Counted from the stretch's first letter, positions 53,348 through 63,868 are shown. The stretch is 64,000 bases of DNA from Arsenicicoccus dermatophilus (GCF_022568795.1 NZ_JAKZHU010000001.1:930001-994000), one strand, 5' to 3'. The notes: generated from the sequence alone by a model not told the origin. A program made the numbers and translations.

Positions 53348-55339
53348 GTGACCGACAACACCGACACCACCGCCCCCGGTGGTGCCCAGCGACGCACGAC
53401 CGCACTCTCGGCGATGCGTCTGCCCGAGCTCCAGGCCGTGGCCGCGGAGATGGGCATCTCCGGCACTGCCAAGATGCGCAAGAGCGACCTCGTCGCCGCC
53501 ATCCGGGAGCGTCGGGGCGGCGGCCGCGCCGCAGCCGAGGCGGCGCCCGTGGCGCCCACGGCCGCACCTGCGGCGGCGCGCGACGCCGACCGTGAGCCGT
53601 CCGACCGGTCCCCGGCCACGGACCGCACCGCGCGGACCGAGGCCGCCGAGCGCCCCGAGGTCACCGAGCCACGGGCGTCGGACCGATCGCAGGGCGAGCA
53701 GCGCGAGGACTCGCGTGACGAGCGCGGTGCCGAGCGCTCCCAGGGCGAGCGCCGCACTCGGCGGGGTCGCCGGGTGGCGTCCGCGCCCGCCGGTGCCGCG
53801 GGCACCGGCGGTGACGCCGACGTCGACCGCCGCACCCAGGACCTCGCGGCGGAGCTGCGCGAGCAGGCTCAGCGTCAGTCCGGGTCCCCGGACGGCGACC
53901 GCGGCCAGCGCGGTGACCGCGAGCAGCGTCCGGAGCAGGACCAGCGTGACCAGCGCGGCGACCGGGACCGGGACCGTGAGGGCCGCGGCGACCGCGACCA
54001 GCGCCAGCGCGGCGACCGGGGCGGTGACAACCGTTCCGACCGCGGCCACGACAACCGGTTCGACGACGAGATGGGGGGCCGCCGTCGCGGCCGCCAGCGT
54101 GGTCGTGACCGCAAGCGCCGTGGTCGCGAGGGCGGCGACGTCCGCAACGAGGACGTGAGCTACTCCGACGAGGACGTGCTGCTCCCCGTGGCCGGCGTGC
54201 TCGACGTGCTCGACAGCTATGCCTTCCTGCGCACGAGCGGCTACCTTCCCGGCCCGAGCGACGTCTACGTCACGCTCCCGATGGTCAAGCGCTACGGCCT
54301 GCGCAAGGGCGACGCCGTCCAGGGCGTCATCAAGGACCCTGGCGAGGACGGCGCCGGCCAGCACCAGCACGGCAAGCAGGGTCGCTTCTCGGCGCTCGTG
54401 CGCGTCGACGCGGTCAACGGCCAGACGCCCGAGCAGGCGCGCGAGCGGGTCGAGTTCAGCAAGCTGACCCCGCTCTACCCGCAGGACCGGCTGCGCCTGG
54501 AGACCGAGCCCAACGTCCTGACGACCCGGATCATCGACCTGGTGTCGCCGATCGGCAAGGGTCAGCGTGGTCTGATCGTCTCGCCGCCCAAGGCCGGAAA
54601 GACCTTGATCCTGCAGGCCATCGCCAACGCCATCACGGTCAACAACCCCGAGGCCCACCTCATGGTCGTGCTCGTCGACGAGCGCCCCGAGGAGGTCACG
54701 GACATGCAGCGCACGGTCAAGGGCGAGGTCATCGCCTCGACCTTCGACCGACCCGCGTCCGACCACACGACCGTCGCCGAGCTCGCCATCGAGCGTGCCA
54801 AGCGGCTCGTGGAGCTCGGCCAGGACGTGGTCGTGCTGCTCGACTCGATCACCCGCCTGGGGCGTGCCTACAACCTCGCGGCCCCCGCGAGCGGGCGCAT
54901 CCTGTCCGGTGGTGTGGACTCGTCCGCGCTCTACCCGCCCAAGCGCTTCTTCGGCGCCGCCCGCAACATCGAGCACGGCGGTTCGCTCACCATCCTCGCG
55001 ACGGCGCTGGTGGAGACCGGCTCCAAGATGGACGAGGTGATCTTCGAGGAGTTCAAGGGCACCGGCAACATGGAGCTGCGGCTGTCCCGCCAGCTCGCCG
55101 ACCGCCGGATCTTCCCCGCCGTCGACGTCAACCCCTCGGGCACGCGTCGTGAGGAGATCCTCATGAGCAGCGAGGAGCTCAAGATCATGTGGAAGCTGCG
55201 CCGCGTGCTGTCGGCGCTGGACTCCCAGCAAGGTCTGGAGCTGCTCCTCGACCGGCTCAAGAAGACCAAGAGCAACATGGAGTTCCTGATGCAGGTCCAG
55301 CAGACCGCCCCGACGGGCGGCCTGGGCTCCGAGGACTGA
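53348..55339 (+). CDS. rho: Transcription termination factor Rho
   Basis: 663 aa, well above E. coli's 419 because of a low-complexity Arg/Gly/Asp/Glu/Gln insertion (~55-265, e.g. [20 protein letters not shown]) typical of actinobacteria and thought to aid RNA binding. The N-terminal SAP-like helix set is [20 protein letters not shown]. The primary RNA-binding domain begins near [20 protein letters not shown]. Walker A is about 411-418 (SPPKAGKT), Walker [16 protein letters not shown], and [20 protein letters not shown] covers the R/Q-loop region. GAAGGA precedes GTG 53348. A strong intrinsic-type hairpin follows. Confidence 0.97.
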   Translation: MTDNTDTTAPGGAQRRTTALSAMRLPELQAVAAEMGISGTAKMRKSDLVAAIRERRGGGRAAAEAAPVAPTAAPAAARDADREPSDRSPATDRTARTEAAERPEVTEPRASDRSQGEQREDSRDERGAERSQGERRTRRGRRVASAPAGAAGTGGDADVDRRTQDLAAELREQAQRQSGSPDGDRGQRGDREQRPEQDQRDQRGDRDRDREGRGDRDQRQRGDRGGDNRSDRGHDNRFDDEMGGRRRGRQRGRDRKRRGREGGDVRNEDVSYSDEDVLLPVAGVLDVLDSYAFLRTSGYLPGPSDVYVTLPMVKRYGLRKGDAVQGVIKDPGEDGAGQHQHGKQGRFSALVRVDAVNGQTPEQARERVEFSKLTPLYPQDRLRLETEPNVLTTRIIDLVSPIGKGQRGLIVSPPKAGKTLILQAIANAITVNNPEAHLMVVLVDERPEEVTDMQRTVKGEVIASTFDRPASDHTTVAELAIERAKRLVELGQDVVVLLDSITRLGRAYNLAAPASGRILSGGVDSSALYPPKRFFGAARNIEHGGSLTILATALVETGSKMDEVIFEEFKGTGNMELRLSRQLADRRIFPAVDVNPSGTRREEILMSSEELKIMWKLRRVLSALDSQQGLELLLDRLKKTKSNMEFLMQVQQTAPTGGLGSED

Positions 55340-55345
55340 CCGGAC

Positions 55346-55393
55346 GAGACGAGGAGGCCCCGGGGAGCGAGCTCTCCGGGGCCTCCTCGTCTC
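55346..55393 (+). terminator. Terminator after rho
   Basis: An 18-bp perfect stem (55346-55363 with 55376-55393); the 12-nt loop can pair further. Confidence 0.9.
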
Positions 55394-55596
55394 GCGGAGG
55401 GGTCGCCGGCGCCCTGGACCTGGCGGGCGCCCGGGCGGAATGCGCGCTGGCGGGGGAGCGTTAGGACCGACGTGCCACCCTCTGGCACAATGGAGAGGTT
55501 GCCGGTTCACGAGCTCCCCGCCCGCGGGGGAGGCCGCAGGACGCCCGAGTCCTCGGCTGCTCGACCCGGCACGGCCCACCACCTAGGGAGACCACC

Positions 55597-55809
55597 ATGA
55601 AGAAGGACATCCACCCGGAGTACGTCGAGACCCAGGTCACCTGCACCTGCGGCGCCACGTTCACCACCCGCAGCACCGCGACCTCCGGCAAGATCAGCGC
55701 CGACGTCTGCTCGCAGTGCCACCCGTTCTACACCGGCAAGCAGAAGATCCTCGACACCGGTGGTCGCGTCGCCCGCTTCGAGGCGCGCTACGGCAAGCGC
55801 CAGAAGTAA
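55597..55809 (+). CDS. rpmE: 50S ribosomal protein L31, zinc-binding form
   Basis: 70 aa, [20 protein letters not shown]..., with zinc ligands C16, C18, C38 and C41 (TCTCG; CSQC), i.e. the C+ form used when zinc is available. GGGAGACC precedes ATG. Position between rho and prfA is conserved in actinobacteria. A hairpin follows. Confidence 0.98.
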   Translation: MKKDIHPEYVETQVTCTCGATFTTRSTATSGKISADVCSQCHPFYTGKQKILDTGGRVARFEARYGKRQK

Positions 55810-55820
55810 CGCCCACGCCT

Positions 55821-55860
55821 GGGCCGGTCCTCCCGCTGACACGCGGTGCAGGACCGGCCC
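55821..55860 (+). terminator. Terminator after rpmE
   Basis: GGGCCGGTCCT (55821-55831) pairs with AGGACCGGCCC (55850-55860); a small CCGC/GCGG stem can form in the loop. Confidence 0.78.
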
Positions 55861-55901
55861 TTCGCGTTCCCCCGCCATACCTGCGACCACCCAGGAGAAC
55901 C

Positions 55902-56987
55902 ATGCTCGAGTCCGCCCGGGCCATCGTCGAGGAGCACGCCGAGCTGGAGCGTCGGCTCGCCGACCCCGCCGTGCACGCCGACCAGGCCGCGCTGCGCCGG
56001 CTCAACAAGAGGTATGCCGCGATCGCCCCGACGGTGGCGGCCTTCCACGCCTGGCGCGCGGCCACCGACGACGTCGGAGCCGCGGAGGAGATGGCCGGGG
56101 AGGACGTGTCCTTCGCCGAGGAGCTGCCCGCCCTGCGCGAGACCCGGGACGCGGCCGAGGAGCGGCTGCGCCGGCTGCTCGTCCCGCGCGACCCCGACGA
56201 CGACCGCGACGTGATCCTGGAGGTCAAGGCGGGCGAGGGCGGCGAGGAGTCCGCGCTGTTCGCGGGCGACCTGCTGCGGATGTACCTGCGCTATGCCGAG
56301 CGTCGGGGCTGGAGCACCGAGATCATCGACGCCACCGAGTCCGACCTGGGCGGCTACAAGGACGTCTCGGTGGCGGTCAAGGCGCGCGGGCAGGTGGCGC
56401 CGGGGGAGGCGCCGTGGGCGCTGCTGAAGTACGAGGGGGGCGTGCACCGGGTCCAGCGGGTGCCCGTGACCGAGTCGCAGGGCCGGATCCACACCTCGGC
56501 CGCCGGCGTGCTGGTGATGCCCGAGGTCGAGGACGTCACGGAGGTCGAGCTGCACGACGCCGACCTCAAGATCGACGTCTACCGCTCGTCCGGACCCGGC
56601 GGGCAGAGCGTCAACACGACCGACTCCGCGGTCCGGATCACCCACCTGCCCACGGGCACGGTCGTCTCCTGCCAGAACGAGAAGTCCCAGCTGCAGAACA
56701 AGGAGTCCGCGCTGCGCGTGCTGCGGGCGCGGCTGCTGCAGGCGGCGCGCGACGAGGCCGCCGCCGTGGCGTCCGACACCCGCCGGTCCCAGGTGCGCAC
56801 GGTCGACCGCTCCGAGCGGATCCGCACCTACAACTTCCCGGAGAACCGCATCGCCGACCACCGCACCGGCTACAAGTCCTACAACCTCGACCAGGTCCTC
56901 GACGGGGACCTGCAGCCGGTCGTGCAGTCCGCGGTGGAGATGGACGAGGCCGCCCGGCTCGCCGCGGTCGCGGGCGCCGGTGACTGA
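55902..56987 (+). CDS. prfA: Peptide chain release factor 1
   Basis: Reads UAA and UAG stop codons; 361 aa. Stop-codon recognition motif PVT at 188-190 ([16 protein letters not shown]) and the peptidyl-release GGQ at 233-235 ([16 protein letters not shown]), whose glutamine is normally methylated by PrmC, the next gene. CAGGAG precedes ATG 55902. It overlaps prmC by 8 nt. Confidence 0.98.
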   Translation: MLESARAIVEEHAELERRLADPAVHADQAALRRLNKRYAAIAPTVAAFHAWRAATDDVGAAEEMAGEDVSFAEELPALRETRDAAEERLRRLLVPRDPDDDRDVILEVKAGEGGEESALFAGDLLRMYLRYAERRGWSTEIIDATESDLGGYKDVSVAVKARGQVAPGEAPWALLKYEGGVHRVQRVPVTESQGRIHTSAAGVLVMPEVEDVTEVELHDADLKIDVYRSSGPGGQSVNTTDSAVRITHLPTGTVVSCQNEKSQLQNKESALRVLRARLLQAARDEAAAVASDTRRSQVRTVDRSERIRTYNFPENRIADHRTGYKSYNLDQVLDGDLQPVVQSAVEMDEAARLAAVAGAGD

Positions 56988-57912
56988 CCTGCGCGGCGCC
57001 GTGCGCGCGGCGACGGCCCGGTTGGCGGCGGCGGACGTGCCCTCGCCGGCCGTCGACGCGGCGCACCTGGCGGCGCACGTGCTGGGGTGCGGACCCGGGG
57101 AGGTGCAGCGCCGGATGCTGCTGGGGGCAGCCCTGACCGACGAGCAGCGGCAGCGGTATGCCGAGCTGGTGGACCACCGGGTCGCCCGGGTGCCGTTGCA
57201 GCACCTCACCGGCCGGGCGGGCTTCCGACGGCTGGAGCTGTCGGTGGGTCCGGGGACCTTCGTGCCGCGCCCCGAGACGGAGCTGTCGGTCGAGCTGGTG
57301 CTGGGGGAGCTGGACGTTCTCGGGTCGGCCGACCCGGACGCGGCCGACCCGGCTCGCACCGTCGTGGACCTGTGCACCGGCTCCGGCGCGATCGCGCTCG
57401 CGGTCCGGGACGAGCGACCGGCGACGCGGGTGCTCGCCGTGGAGCTGTCCGAGCGGGCCGCCCGCCGGGCCCGCCACAACGCCACGACCCTCGACCTCGA
57501 CGTGACGGTGATCCATGCCGACGCCACCGGCGACCCGCGGACGGCCTCGGACCTCGCGCCCCTGCGGGACCTGGTCGGTGGCGTGGACGTCGTGGTCAGC
57601 AACCCGCCCTACATCCCCCTCGGTGCGGTGCCGCGGGATCCCGAGGTGCGTGACCACGACCCGGACCTGGCGCTCTACGGAGGCTCCGCGGAAGGGCTCG
57701 CCATACCCCTGGCCGTGGCCCGGACCGCCGCGGCGCTGCTGCGCCCCGGGGGCCTGCTGGTCATGGAGCACGCCGACAGCCAGGGGGAGACCCTGCCCGC
57801 GGCGCTGCGGGCCGGGGGCTGGCTGGACGTGTGCGACCACCGCGACCTCGCCGGACGGCCCCGGGTGACGACGGCACGCCGCTCCGGAGGGACCGAGGGT
57901 CTCGCCGGTTAG
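56980..57912 (+). CDS. prmC: Release-factor glutamine methyltransferase
   Basis: Methylates the GGQ glutamine of RF1/RF2 using SAM; 310 aa. Helical N-terminal domain, then the SAM loop [15 protein letters not shown] (~127) and the catalytic NPPY in [12 protein letters not shown] (~207). GTG 56980 overlaps the prfA end. Its TAG stop (57910-57912) is also the first three bases of the TAGGCT promoter of the next gene. Confidence 0.96.
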   Translation: MTDLRGAVRAATARLAAADVPSPAVDAAHLAAHVLGCGPGEVQRRMLLGAALTDEQRQRYAELVDHRVARVPLQHLTGRAGFRRLELSVGPGTFVPRPETELSVELVLGELDVLGSADPDAADPARTVVDLCTGSGAIALAVRDERPATRVLAVELSERAARRARHNATTLDLDVTVIHADATGDPRTASDLAPLRDLVGGVDVVVSNPPYIPLGAVPRDPEVRDHDPDLALYGGSAEGLAIPLAVARTAAALLRPGGLLVMEHADSQGETLPAALRAGGWLDVCDHRDLAGRPRVTTARRSGGTEGLAG

Positions 57913-57921
57913 GCTCGCCCC
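57910..57921 (+). promoter_or_regulatory. Leaderless promoter of tsaC, overlapping the prmC stop
   Basis: TAGGCT (57910-57915) starts with the prmC TAG stop; 6 nt later comes ATG 57922. Confidence 0.6.
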
Positions 57922-58689
57922 ATGAGCGAGACCTACGACTGCACGAGCCCCGAGGGCCTCGAGGCAGGTCTGACGGAGGCAGCCGAGGCGGTGCGTCGCG
58001 GCGAGGTCGTGGTGCTCCCGACCGACACGGTGTATGGCGTGGGCGGTGACGCGTTCAACCCCGAGGCCGTGCGCGCGGTCCTCGCGGCCAAGGGCCGGGG
58101 CCTGGACATGCCGCCGCCGGTCCTGGTGCCGCACGCCCGCACCGTCGACGGGCTCGCCGTGGACGTGCCGGCCTATGCGCGCGACCTGATGGAGCGCTTC
58201 TGGCCCGGTGCGCTGACGCTGGTGCTGATCGCCCAGCCCTCGCTGATGTGGGACCTGGGCGAGACCAACGGCACCGTGGCGTTGCGGATCCCGCGCGACG
58301 AGACCGCCCTCGCGCTGCTGACCCAGGTCGGGCCCATGGCCGTGACCAGCGCCAACACCACGGGCTCGCCGGCCGCGCTGTCGTGCGCCGAGGCGGAGGG
58401 GATGCTCGGCGGGTCGGTCGCCGTCTACCTCGACGGCGGGGCCTGCGAGGACGGCGAGGCCTCGACGATCCTGGACTGCACCCAGTCCCGTCCGCGGATC
58501 CTGCGGCACGGCGCGGTGACCGAGGAGGAGCTGCGCGAGGCGCTGGGCGAGGTGCGGATGGAGGGCGACCAGGGGCCGGTCGAGCAGGTCGGTGACCCGG
58601 TCGCGGCGGACGCCTTGCCGGCCCCCTCGGGCGACACGACCGTCCAGGTCCCGGCCACCCCCGTCCGACCTGCGGACCCGACCCTCTAG
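57922..58689 (+). CDS. tsaC: L-threonylcarbamoyladenylate synthase (Sua5/YwlC/TsaC family)
   Basis: Makes threonylcarbamoyl-AMP from threonine, bicarbonate and ATP for the t6A37 tRNA modification; 255 aa. The YrdC core shows VVVLPTDTVYGVGGDAF (~30) with the KGRGLDMPPPVLV substrate loop, FWPGALTLVL, and MAVTSANTTGSP. A ~45-residue disordered tail follows; no full Sua5 domain. The reading frame ends in TAG, which doubles as the -10 box of glyA. Expressed from a leaderless promoter. Confidence 0.95.
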   Translation: MSETYDCTSPEGLEAGLTEAAEAVRRGEVVVLPTDTVYGVGGDAFNPEAVRAVLAAKGRGLDMPPPVLVPHARTVDGLAVDVPAYARDLMERFWPGALTLVLIAQPSLMWDLGETNGTVALRIPRDETALALLTQVGPMAVTSANTTGSPAALSCAEAEGMLGGSVAVYLDGGACEDGEASTILDCTQSRPRILRHGAVTEEELREALGEVRMEGDQGPVEQVGDPVAADALPAPSGDTTVQVPATPVRPADPTL

Positions 58690-58692
58690 GCT
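58687..58692 (+). promoter_or_regulatory. glyA promoter -10 overlapping the tsaC stop
   Basis: TAGGCT begins with the tsaC TAG stop codon and lies 52 nt before the glyA ATG, giving a leader of about 45 nt with a GGGAGA site. Confidence 0.55.
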
Positions 58693-58744
58693 GGCCTGGC
58701 CCGGCCCGGCCCGGCACCACCCACGACCCACTCGGGAGACACCG

Positions 58745-60022
58745 ATGTCCGACACCACGTTCTACGGCTCCGACTACGCCGCGCTGGAGGCCTTCGACCC
58801 GGACATCGCGGGCGTCCTGCAGTCCGAGCTCACCCGCATCCGCAGCGGCCTGCAGCTCATCGCGAGCGAGAACCTCTCGAGCCCGGCGGTGCTGACGGCG
58901 CTGGGCTCGACCCTGTCCAACAAGTACGCCGAGGGCTACCCGGGGCGTCGCTACTACGGCGGGTGCGCCGAGGTCGACAAGGCCGAGCAGATCGCGATCG
59001 ACCGGGCCAAGGAGCTCTTCGGAGCCGAGCACGCCAACGTGCAGCCGCACTCGGGCGCGAGCGCCAACCAGGCGGTCTACGGCGCCTTCTGCCGGCCCGG
59101 CGACACCGTGCTCGCGATGTCGCTGCCCCACGGCGGCCACCTGACGCACGGCGCCAAGGTGTCCTTCTCCGGCAAGTGGTTCGACGTGGCGCACTACGGG
59201 GTCGACAAGGAGACCGAGGACATCGACTACGACCAGGTCCGGGACCTGGCCCGGGAGCGTCGCCCCAAGGTCATCCTCGCGGGCGGCTCGGCGATCCCGC
59301 GCCTGATCGACTTCCGGGCCTTCCGCGAGATCGCGGACGAGGTCGGCGCGATCTTCTGGGTGGACGCCGCGCACTTCATCGGTCTGGTCGCCGGCAAGGC
59401 GATCCCCTCGCCGGTGCCCTATGCCGACGTGGTGACCTTCACCACGCACAAGGTGCTTCGCGGGCCTCGCTCGGGCGCCCTCGTGTGCAAGGAGGAGCAC
59501 GCCGCCAAGCTCGACAAGGCGGTCTTCCCGATGATGCAGGGCGGCCCGCAGATGCACACCATCGCGGCCAAGGCCGTCAACTTCAAGGAGTGCATGTCGG
59601 CGGACTACCAGCAGTACGCCAAGGACGTCATCGCCAACGCCCAGCGCCTCACCGAGGGTCTGGCCGGGCACGGCCTGCGGCCCACGACGGGCGGCACCGA
59701 CACCCACCTGGCGCTGCTCGACCTGCAGCCGGTGGGGGTCACCGGCGCCGACGCCGAGCTGCGCTGCGACGCGGCCGGGATCGTGCTCAACAAGAACGCC
59801 ATCCCCTTCGACCCGCAGAAGGCCAACATCGCCTCGGGCATCCGCGTGGGCACCCCCTGCGTGACCACCCAGGGCATGGGCCTGGCCGAGATGGACACCA
59901 TCGCCGAGCTGATCCACCGCGCGGTCACCCGGACCGACGGCGACCGCGAGCACCCGGTGGCCCGCGAGGTCCGGGCCGCGGTGGACGAGCTGGTCACCCG
60001 CTTCCCGGCCTACCCGCGCTGA
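58745..60022 (+). CDS. glyA: Serine hydroxymethyltransferase
   Basis: PLP enzyme interconverting serine and glycine with tetrahydrofolate; 425 aa. LQLIASENLSSPAVL, YAEGYPGRRYYGGC, QPHSGASANQAVY, and PLP-lysine K236 in TFTTHKVLRGPRSG. Some usually invariant parts differ: VDAAHFIGLVAGK and PMMQGGPQMHTIAAK in place of the common D-AH-AGL-A and PG-QGGP-MH forms. It is a recognisable but divergent SHMT; a related beta-hydroxy-amino-acid substrate cannot be ruled out. ATG 58745 follows GGGAGA. Confidence 0.93.
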   Translation: MSDTTFYGSDYAALEAFDPDIAGVLQSELTRIRSGLQLIASENLSSPAVLTALGSTLSNKYAEGYPGRRYYGGCAEVDKAEQIAIDRAKELFGAEHANVQPHSGASANQAVYGAFCRPGDTVLAMSLPHGGHLTHGAKVSFSGKWFDVAHYGVDKETEDIDYDQVRDLARERRPKVILAGGSAIPRLIDFRAFREIADEVGAIFWVDAAHFIGLVAGKAIPSPVPYADVVTFTTHKVLRGPRSGALVCKEEHAAKLDKAVFPMMQGGPQMHTIAAKAVNFKECMSADYQQYAKDVIANAQRLTEGLAGHGLRPTTGGTDTHLALLDLQPVGVTGADAELRCDAAGIVLNKNAIPFDPQKANIASGIRVGTPCVTTQGMGLAEMDTIAELIHRAVTRTDGDREHPVAREVRAAVDELVTRFPAYPR

Positions 60023-60044
60023 CCCCTGAGGAGGCCGAGCCGGC

Positions 60045-61184
60045 GTGCGTGAGTACCTCCTGGTGATGGTGGTCGCCGCGGCGATCACCTTCCTGACGAC
60101 ACCTCTCGCACGCTGGCTCGCCGTCCGCGCCGGGGCGGTCACCGCGGTCCGCGACCGCGACGTCCACGTGGTGCCCATCCCACGGATGGGTGGCGTGGCG
60201 ATCCTGCTCGGCTTCCTCGGCGCCGTGCTCGTGGCCTGGCGCCTGCCCTTCCTCGGCGGGTATGTCGAGGGGCAGCCGCCCACGGACAGCGTCTTCACCG
60301 ACGGCCGGCTCACCGGCGTCGTGGTGGGCGCGGTCCTGGTGTGCCTGGTGGGGGCCGTGGACGACGTCCGCGAGCTCGACTGGCTCACCAAGCTGGCGGG
60401 GCAGATCCTGGCCGCGGGGATCATGGCCTACCAGGGCATGCAGCTGCAGTCCTTCCCCTTCCTGGGGGGACAGACGGTGTTTCCGATCGCCGTGATGTTC
60501 GCCATCACGATCGGGATCGTGGTGGTGACGACGAACGCCGTGAACTTCGTCGACGGGCTGGACGGGCTGGCCGCCGGCATCGTGGGGATCGCGGCCTTCA
60601 CCTTCTTCGCGTACTCCTACGTCGTCTCGATGTCCTACAACCCGCCGAACGCGTTCTCGTCGGCGACGCTGATCTCGGCGGCGCTGGCGGGGTGCTGCGC
60701 GGGCTTCCTGCCGCACAACTTCCACCCGGCGCGGCTGTTCATGGGGGACAGCGGGGCGCTGCTGCTGGGGCTGCTGCTGTCCGCCGCGACCATCTCGCTC
60801 ACCTCCCTGGACCCCACCCAGGTGAGTGTCGGTCCGGGCCGGGGGAACCAGGTCATGGGCTGGATGCCGCTGGTGCTGCCGCTCGCGATCCTCTCGCTGC
60901 CGCTGCTCGACATGGTCCTCGCCGTGGTTCGCCGGACCCGGGCGGGCGTGCAGCCCTGGCGGCCGGACGCCCACCACCTGCACCACCGGATGCTGCGGGC
61001 CGGTCACACCCACCCCCGGGCCGTCCTGCTGCTCTACCTGTGGGCGGCCATCGTGTCCGTGGGGATGCTGGCGGTCGCCATGCTCGACGGCTGGGCGCCG
61101 CTGGTCGGCGTCGTCGGCGCCCTGCTGATCGCGAGCCGGCTCACCTTCCGCAAAGCGGGCTCGCCCCGCCGGAAGACCTTGTGA
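60045..61184 (+). CDS. WecA/TagO-type undecaprenyl-phosphate N-acetylglucosaminyl-phosphate transferase
   Basis: 379-aa polyprenyl-phosphate sugar-1-phosphate transferase with ~11 membrane helices, starting wall-glycan synthesis on undecaprenyl phosphate. Family motifs: IPRMGGVAILLG, the aspartate pair GAVDDVRELDW, NFVDGLDGLAAG, FMGDSGALLLG and the cytoplasmic DAHHLHHRML. It likely primes the polymer built by the GT2/Glf/GlfT2 genes of this window. GTG 60045 has GAGGAGG upstream. The stop lies inside a perfect CRP-type palindrome. Confidence 0.93.
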   Translation: MREYLLVMVVAAAITFLTTPLARWLAVRAGAVTAVRDRDVHVVPIPRMGGVAILLGFLGAVLVAWRLPFLGGYVEGQPPTDSVFTDGRLTGVVVGAVLVCLVGAVDDVRELDWLTKLAGQILAAGIMAYQGMQLQSFPFLGGQTVFPIAVMFAITIGIVVVTTNAVNFVDGLDGLAAGIVGIAAFTFFAYSYVVSMSYNPPNAFSSATLISAALAGCCAGFLPHNFHPARLFMGDSGALLLGLLLSAATISLTSLDPTQVSVGPGRGNQVMGWMPLVLPLAILSLPLLDMVLAVVRRTRAGVQPWRPDAHHLHHRMLRAGHTHPRAVLLLYLWAAIVSVGMLAVAMLDGWAPLVGVVGALLIASRLTFRKAGSPRRKTL

Positions 61185-61197
61185 TAGCGTTCACAAG
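61178..61197 (+). promoter_or_regulatory. CRP/GlxR-type operator and -10 of the atp operon
   Basis: CTTGTGATAGCGTTCACAAG is a perfect palindrome except its 6-bp centre and matches TGTGA-N6-TCACA exactly. The centre TAGCGT is also a plausible -10 box, so a bound regulator would block the promoter. It overlaps the stop of the upstream gene. Confidence 0.75.
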
Positions 61198-61296
61198 CAC
61201 GGGTGCGGCATGCTGCCGTGCCTGCAGACCGTCGCCACCCGGCGCTCCGGTCAGCCGAGAACCCTTCCTCGACCACCCCGATCCGGAGGAGACCAC

Positions 61297-61725
61297 GTGC
61301 CTCACCGCGCCGCCACGGATGTCATGTCCGTGATGGTGCGTACCGCGGCACTGGTGGCGGCTTGCACCGTGCCCGTGTGCGCGGCAGTCGCCTGGTGGTG
61401 GTCCGGGCCGCGAGCGGCCTGGTCGGCGTTGGGCGGTGGCACGCTCTGCCTGACCACGCTCACGCTCGGCCTGCTCACCATGACCATGCTGGTGCGTGGG
61501 GCCGGGGCGCTGGTGCTCCCGCTGGGCCTCCTGCTCTACCTCACCATGGTGGCGCTGCTGCTGGTCGGGGCCTGGCGTCTCGACCGCTGGGGTGGCCTCG
61601 ACGTGCGTCCTTTCGCGGCGGCAGCGGCGACCGCGGCCGTGGCCTTCCAGGCCGGCGCGGCGCTGGGCTCCCAGAGCTCCCGCCACCCCGTTCTGGGGGA
61701 GGAGCCAGGTCGTCATGCTCCCTGA
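61297..61725 (+). CDS. atpI: ATP synthase I-like membrane protein
   Basis: 142 aa with four predicted helices (MVRTAALVAACTVPVCAAVA; ALGGGTLCLTTLTLGLLTMT; ALVLPLGLLLYLTMVALLL; FAAAAATAAVAFQAGAALG). AtpI-type proteins precede atpB and are thought to help c-ring assembly or Mg2+ supply. GTG 61297 has GGAGGAG upstream; the longer frame to 61210 is leader. It overlaps the next gene by 11 nt. Confidence 0.78.
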   Translation: MPHRAATDVMSVMVRTAALVAACTVPVCAAVAWWWSGPRAAWSALGGGTLCLTTLTLGLLTMTMLVRGAGALVLPLGLLLYLTMVALLLVGAWRLDRWGGLDVRPFAAAAATAAVAFQAGAALGSQSSRHPVLGEEPGRHAP

Positions 61726-61978
61726 CAGTCAGGGCAGGCCCGCCGACGGCGCGGACCACGAGGGGCGCGTCGACGGGGACCGTCGCACCCAGGACGCCCT
61801 CGCCCAGTCGACCGCTTCCGACGTCACGGCCTACCTCCTGGCCGGCCCTGCGTCGTTCGGCCTTCTGGGCTACGGCCTGGACCGGTGGCTCGGTTCTGCG
61901 GTGGGGGTTCCTGCCGGGATTCTGCTCGGTCTGGCGCTGTCCCTGTACATCGTCTGGGTCCGGTACGGTAGGCCCTGA
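61715..61978 (+). CDS. AtpZ/AtpI-family small membrane protein
   Basis: 87 aa. Charged N-terminal ~40 residues, then two helices (YLLAGPASFGLLGYGLDRWL; GVPAGILLGLALSLYIVWV), the AtpZ pattern. Such proteins sit at the head of ATP synthase operons. ATG 61715 has GGGGAGGAG upstream, inside the end of the preceding gene. Confidence 0.75.
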   Translation: MLPDSQGRPADGADHEGRVDGDRRTQDALAQSTASDVTAYLLAGPASFGLLGYGLDRWLGSAVGVPAGILLGLALSLYIVWVRYGRP

Positions 61979-62051
61979 CTGCCATGGACTTGCCGGGATG
62001 CCCAGCCCGACCCTCCCGACCCATCAAGCTCAGTTTCAACGAGGAGACACC

Positions 62052-62852
62052 GTGATCGTCCACGCGTGGCCTGCCACCAGCAGCCTTCCGGCCGCGAGCG
62101 GCGAGGGTTTCACCCCGCCGTCCCCGGAGGAGTTCTACGTCCCGCTGGTCGGTGACTGGTTCACCCGACCGATGCTGCTGGTCCTGATCTCGGTCGTGCT
62201 GATCCTGGCCTGGCTGCTCTGGGCGACCCGGCGGGTGTCCGTGGTGCCCTCGAAGAGGCAGTGGATCCTGGAGAGCGTCTACGACTTCGTGCGCAACGGC
62301 GTGGCCCGGGACATGATCGGCACCCGGGACTTCAAGCGCTTCACCCCGCTGCTGTTCTCCCTGTTCCTCTTCGTCCTGGTCAACAACTGGTTCGGTTCGC
62401 TGCCCTTCGCCAACTTCCCGCCCACCGCGCGCATCGGCGTGGTGCTGCCCCTGGTCGCCATCGTCTATCTCGCCTACCACTACGCCGGCATCAAGAAGCA
62501 CGGCCTGGGTGGTTACTTCTCCTCGATGGTTCCCAAGGGCATCCCCGGCTTCGTGGTGCCGGTCATCTTCGTCGTGGAGCTGATGACCTTCTTCATCACG
62601 CGCCCGCTCACCCTCACCCTGCGACTGTTCGGCAACATGATGGCCGGGCACATCCTGATGGGTGTGTTCGTGCTCGGCGGCGCCTACATGCTGATGTCCG
62701 GCAAGCCCGTGCTCATGGCGGGATCCATCGGCGCCTTCGGCCTCGGCTTCGGGATGCAGCTCCTGGAGCTGCTGATCCAGGCCATCCAGGCCTACGTGTT
62801 CGTCATGCTGGCGGCCTCCTACCTGGGTGCCTCCGTGGCCGACGAGCACTGA
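62052..62852 (+). CDS. atpB: ATP synthase Fo subunit a
   Basis: 266 aa with 5-6 helices; proton half-channel subunit. The essential arginine lies in TLRLFGNMMAGHILMG, and the last helix is MQLLELLIQAIQAYVFVMLA. GTG 62052 follows GAGGAG. The long upstream open frame is a shadow. Confidence 0.96.
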   Translation: MIVHAWPATSSLPAASGEGFTPPSPEEFYVPLVGDWFTRPMLLVLISVVLILAWLLWATRRVSVVPSKRQWILESVYDFVRNGVARDMIGTRDFKRFTPLLFSLFLFVLVNNWFGSLPFANFPPTARIGVVLPLVAIVYLAYHYAGIKKHGLGGYFSSMVPKGIPGFVVPVIFVVELMTFFITRPLTLTLRLFGNMMAGHILMGVFVLGGAYMLMSGKPVLMAGSIGAFGLGFGMQLLELLIQAIQAYVFVMLAASYLGASVADEH

Positions 62853-62950
62853 CCGATCGCTCTCCCCGCAGACCTGCTGACCACAACCGCACAACCCCCA
62901 CCTCCCGGGCGGGCCGCCCCCCGGGTCACCCCTAGAGAGAGAATCCTGAG

Positions 62951-63172
62951 ATGCACCACTTCCTGGAGATCACCGGCTCGCTGTCCCTCATCGGCTACGG
63001 CATCGCCACGCTGGGCCCGGCCATCGCCATCGGTCTCATCTTCGCCGCCCTGCTCAACGGCATCGCGCGTCAGCCCGAGGCCGCCGGACTCATGCGTCCC
63101 CAGGCCATCCTGGGCTTCGCCGTCGCCGAGGCCCTCGCCATCCTCGCCTTCGTCGGGCTCTTCATCGCGTGA
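62951..63172 (+). CDS. atpE: ATP synthase Fo subunit c
   Basis: 73-aa hairpin of two helices; the polar loop is ARQPEAAG (~39-46). The proton-binding carboxylate is E60 in AVAEALAILAFVG, i.e. Glu, as usual in this group. The first helix has the GPAIAIGLI small-residue pattern for ring packing. Confidence 0.97.
   Translation: MHHFLEITGSLSLIGYGIATLGPAIAIGLIFAALLNGIARQPEAAGLMRPQAILGFAVAEALAILAFVGLFIA

Positions 63173-63867
<695 letters not shown>

Positions 63868-63868
<1 letters not shown>

Noticed and set aside
58745-60022. Calling the glyA product a non-SHMT enzyme because some motifs differ.
   Set aside because: The PLP-lysine block, the N-terminal SENL and YPG motifs and the genomic position all fit SHMT; the divergence is noted only.
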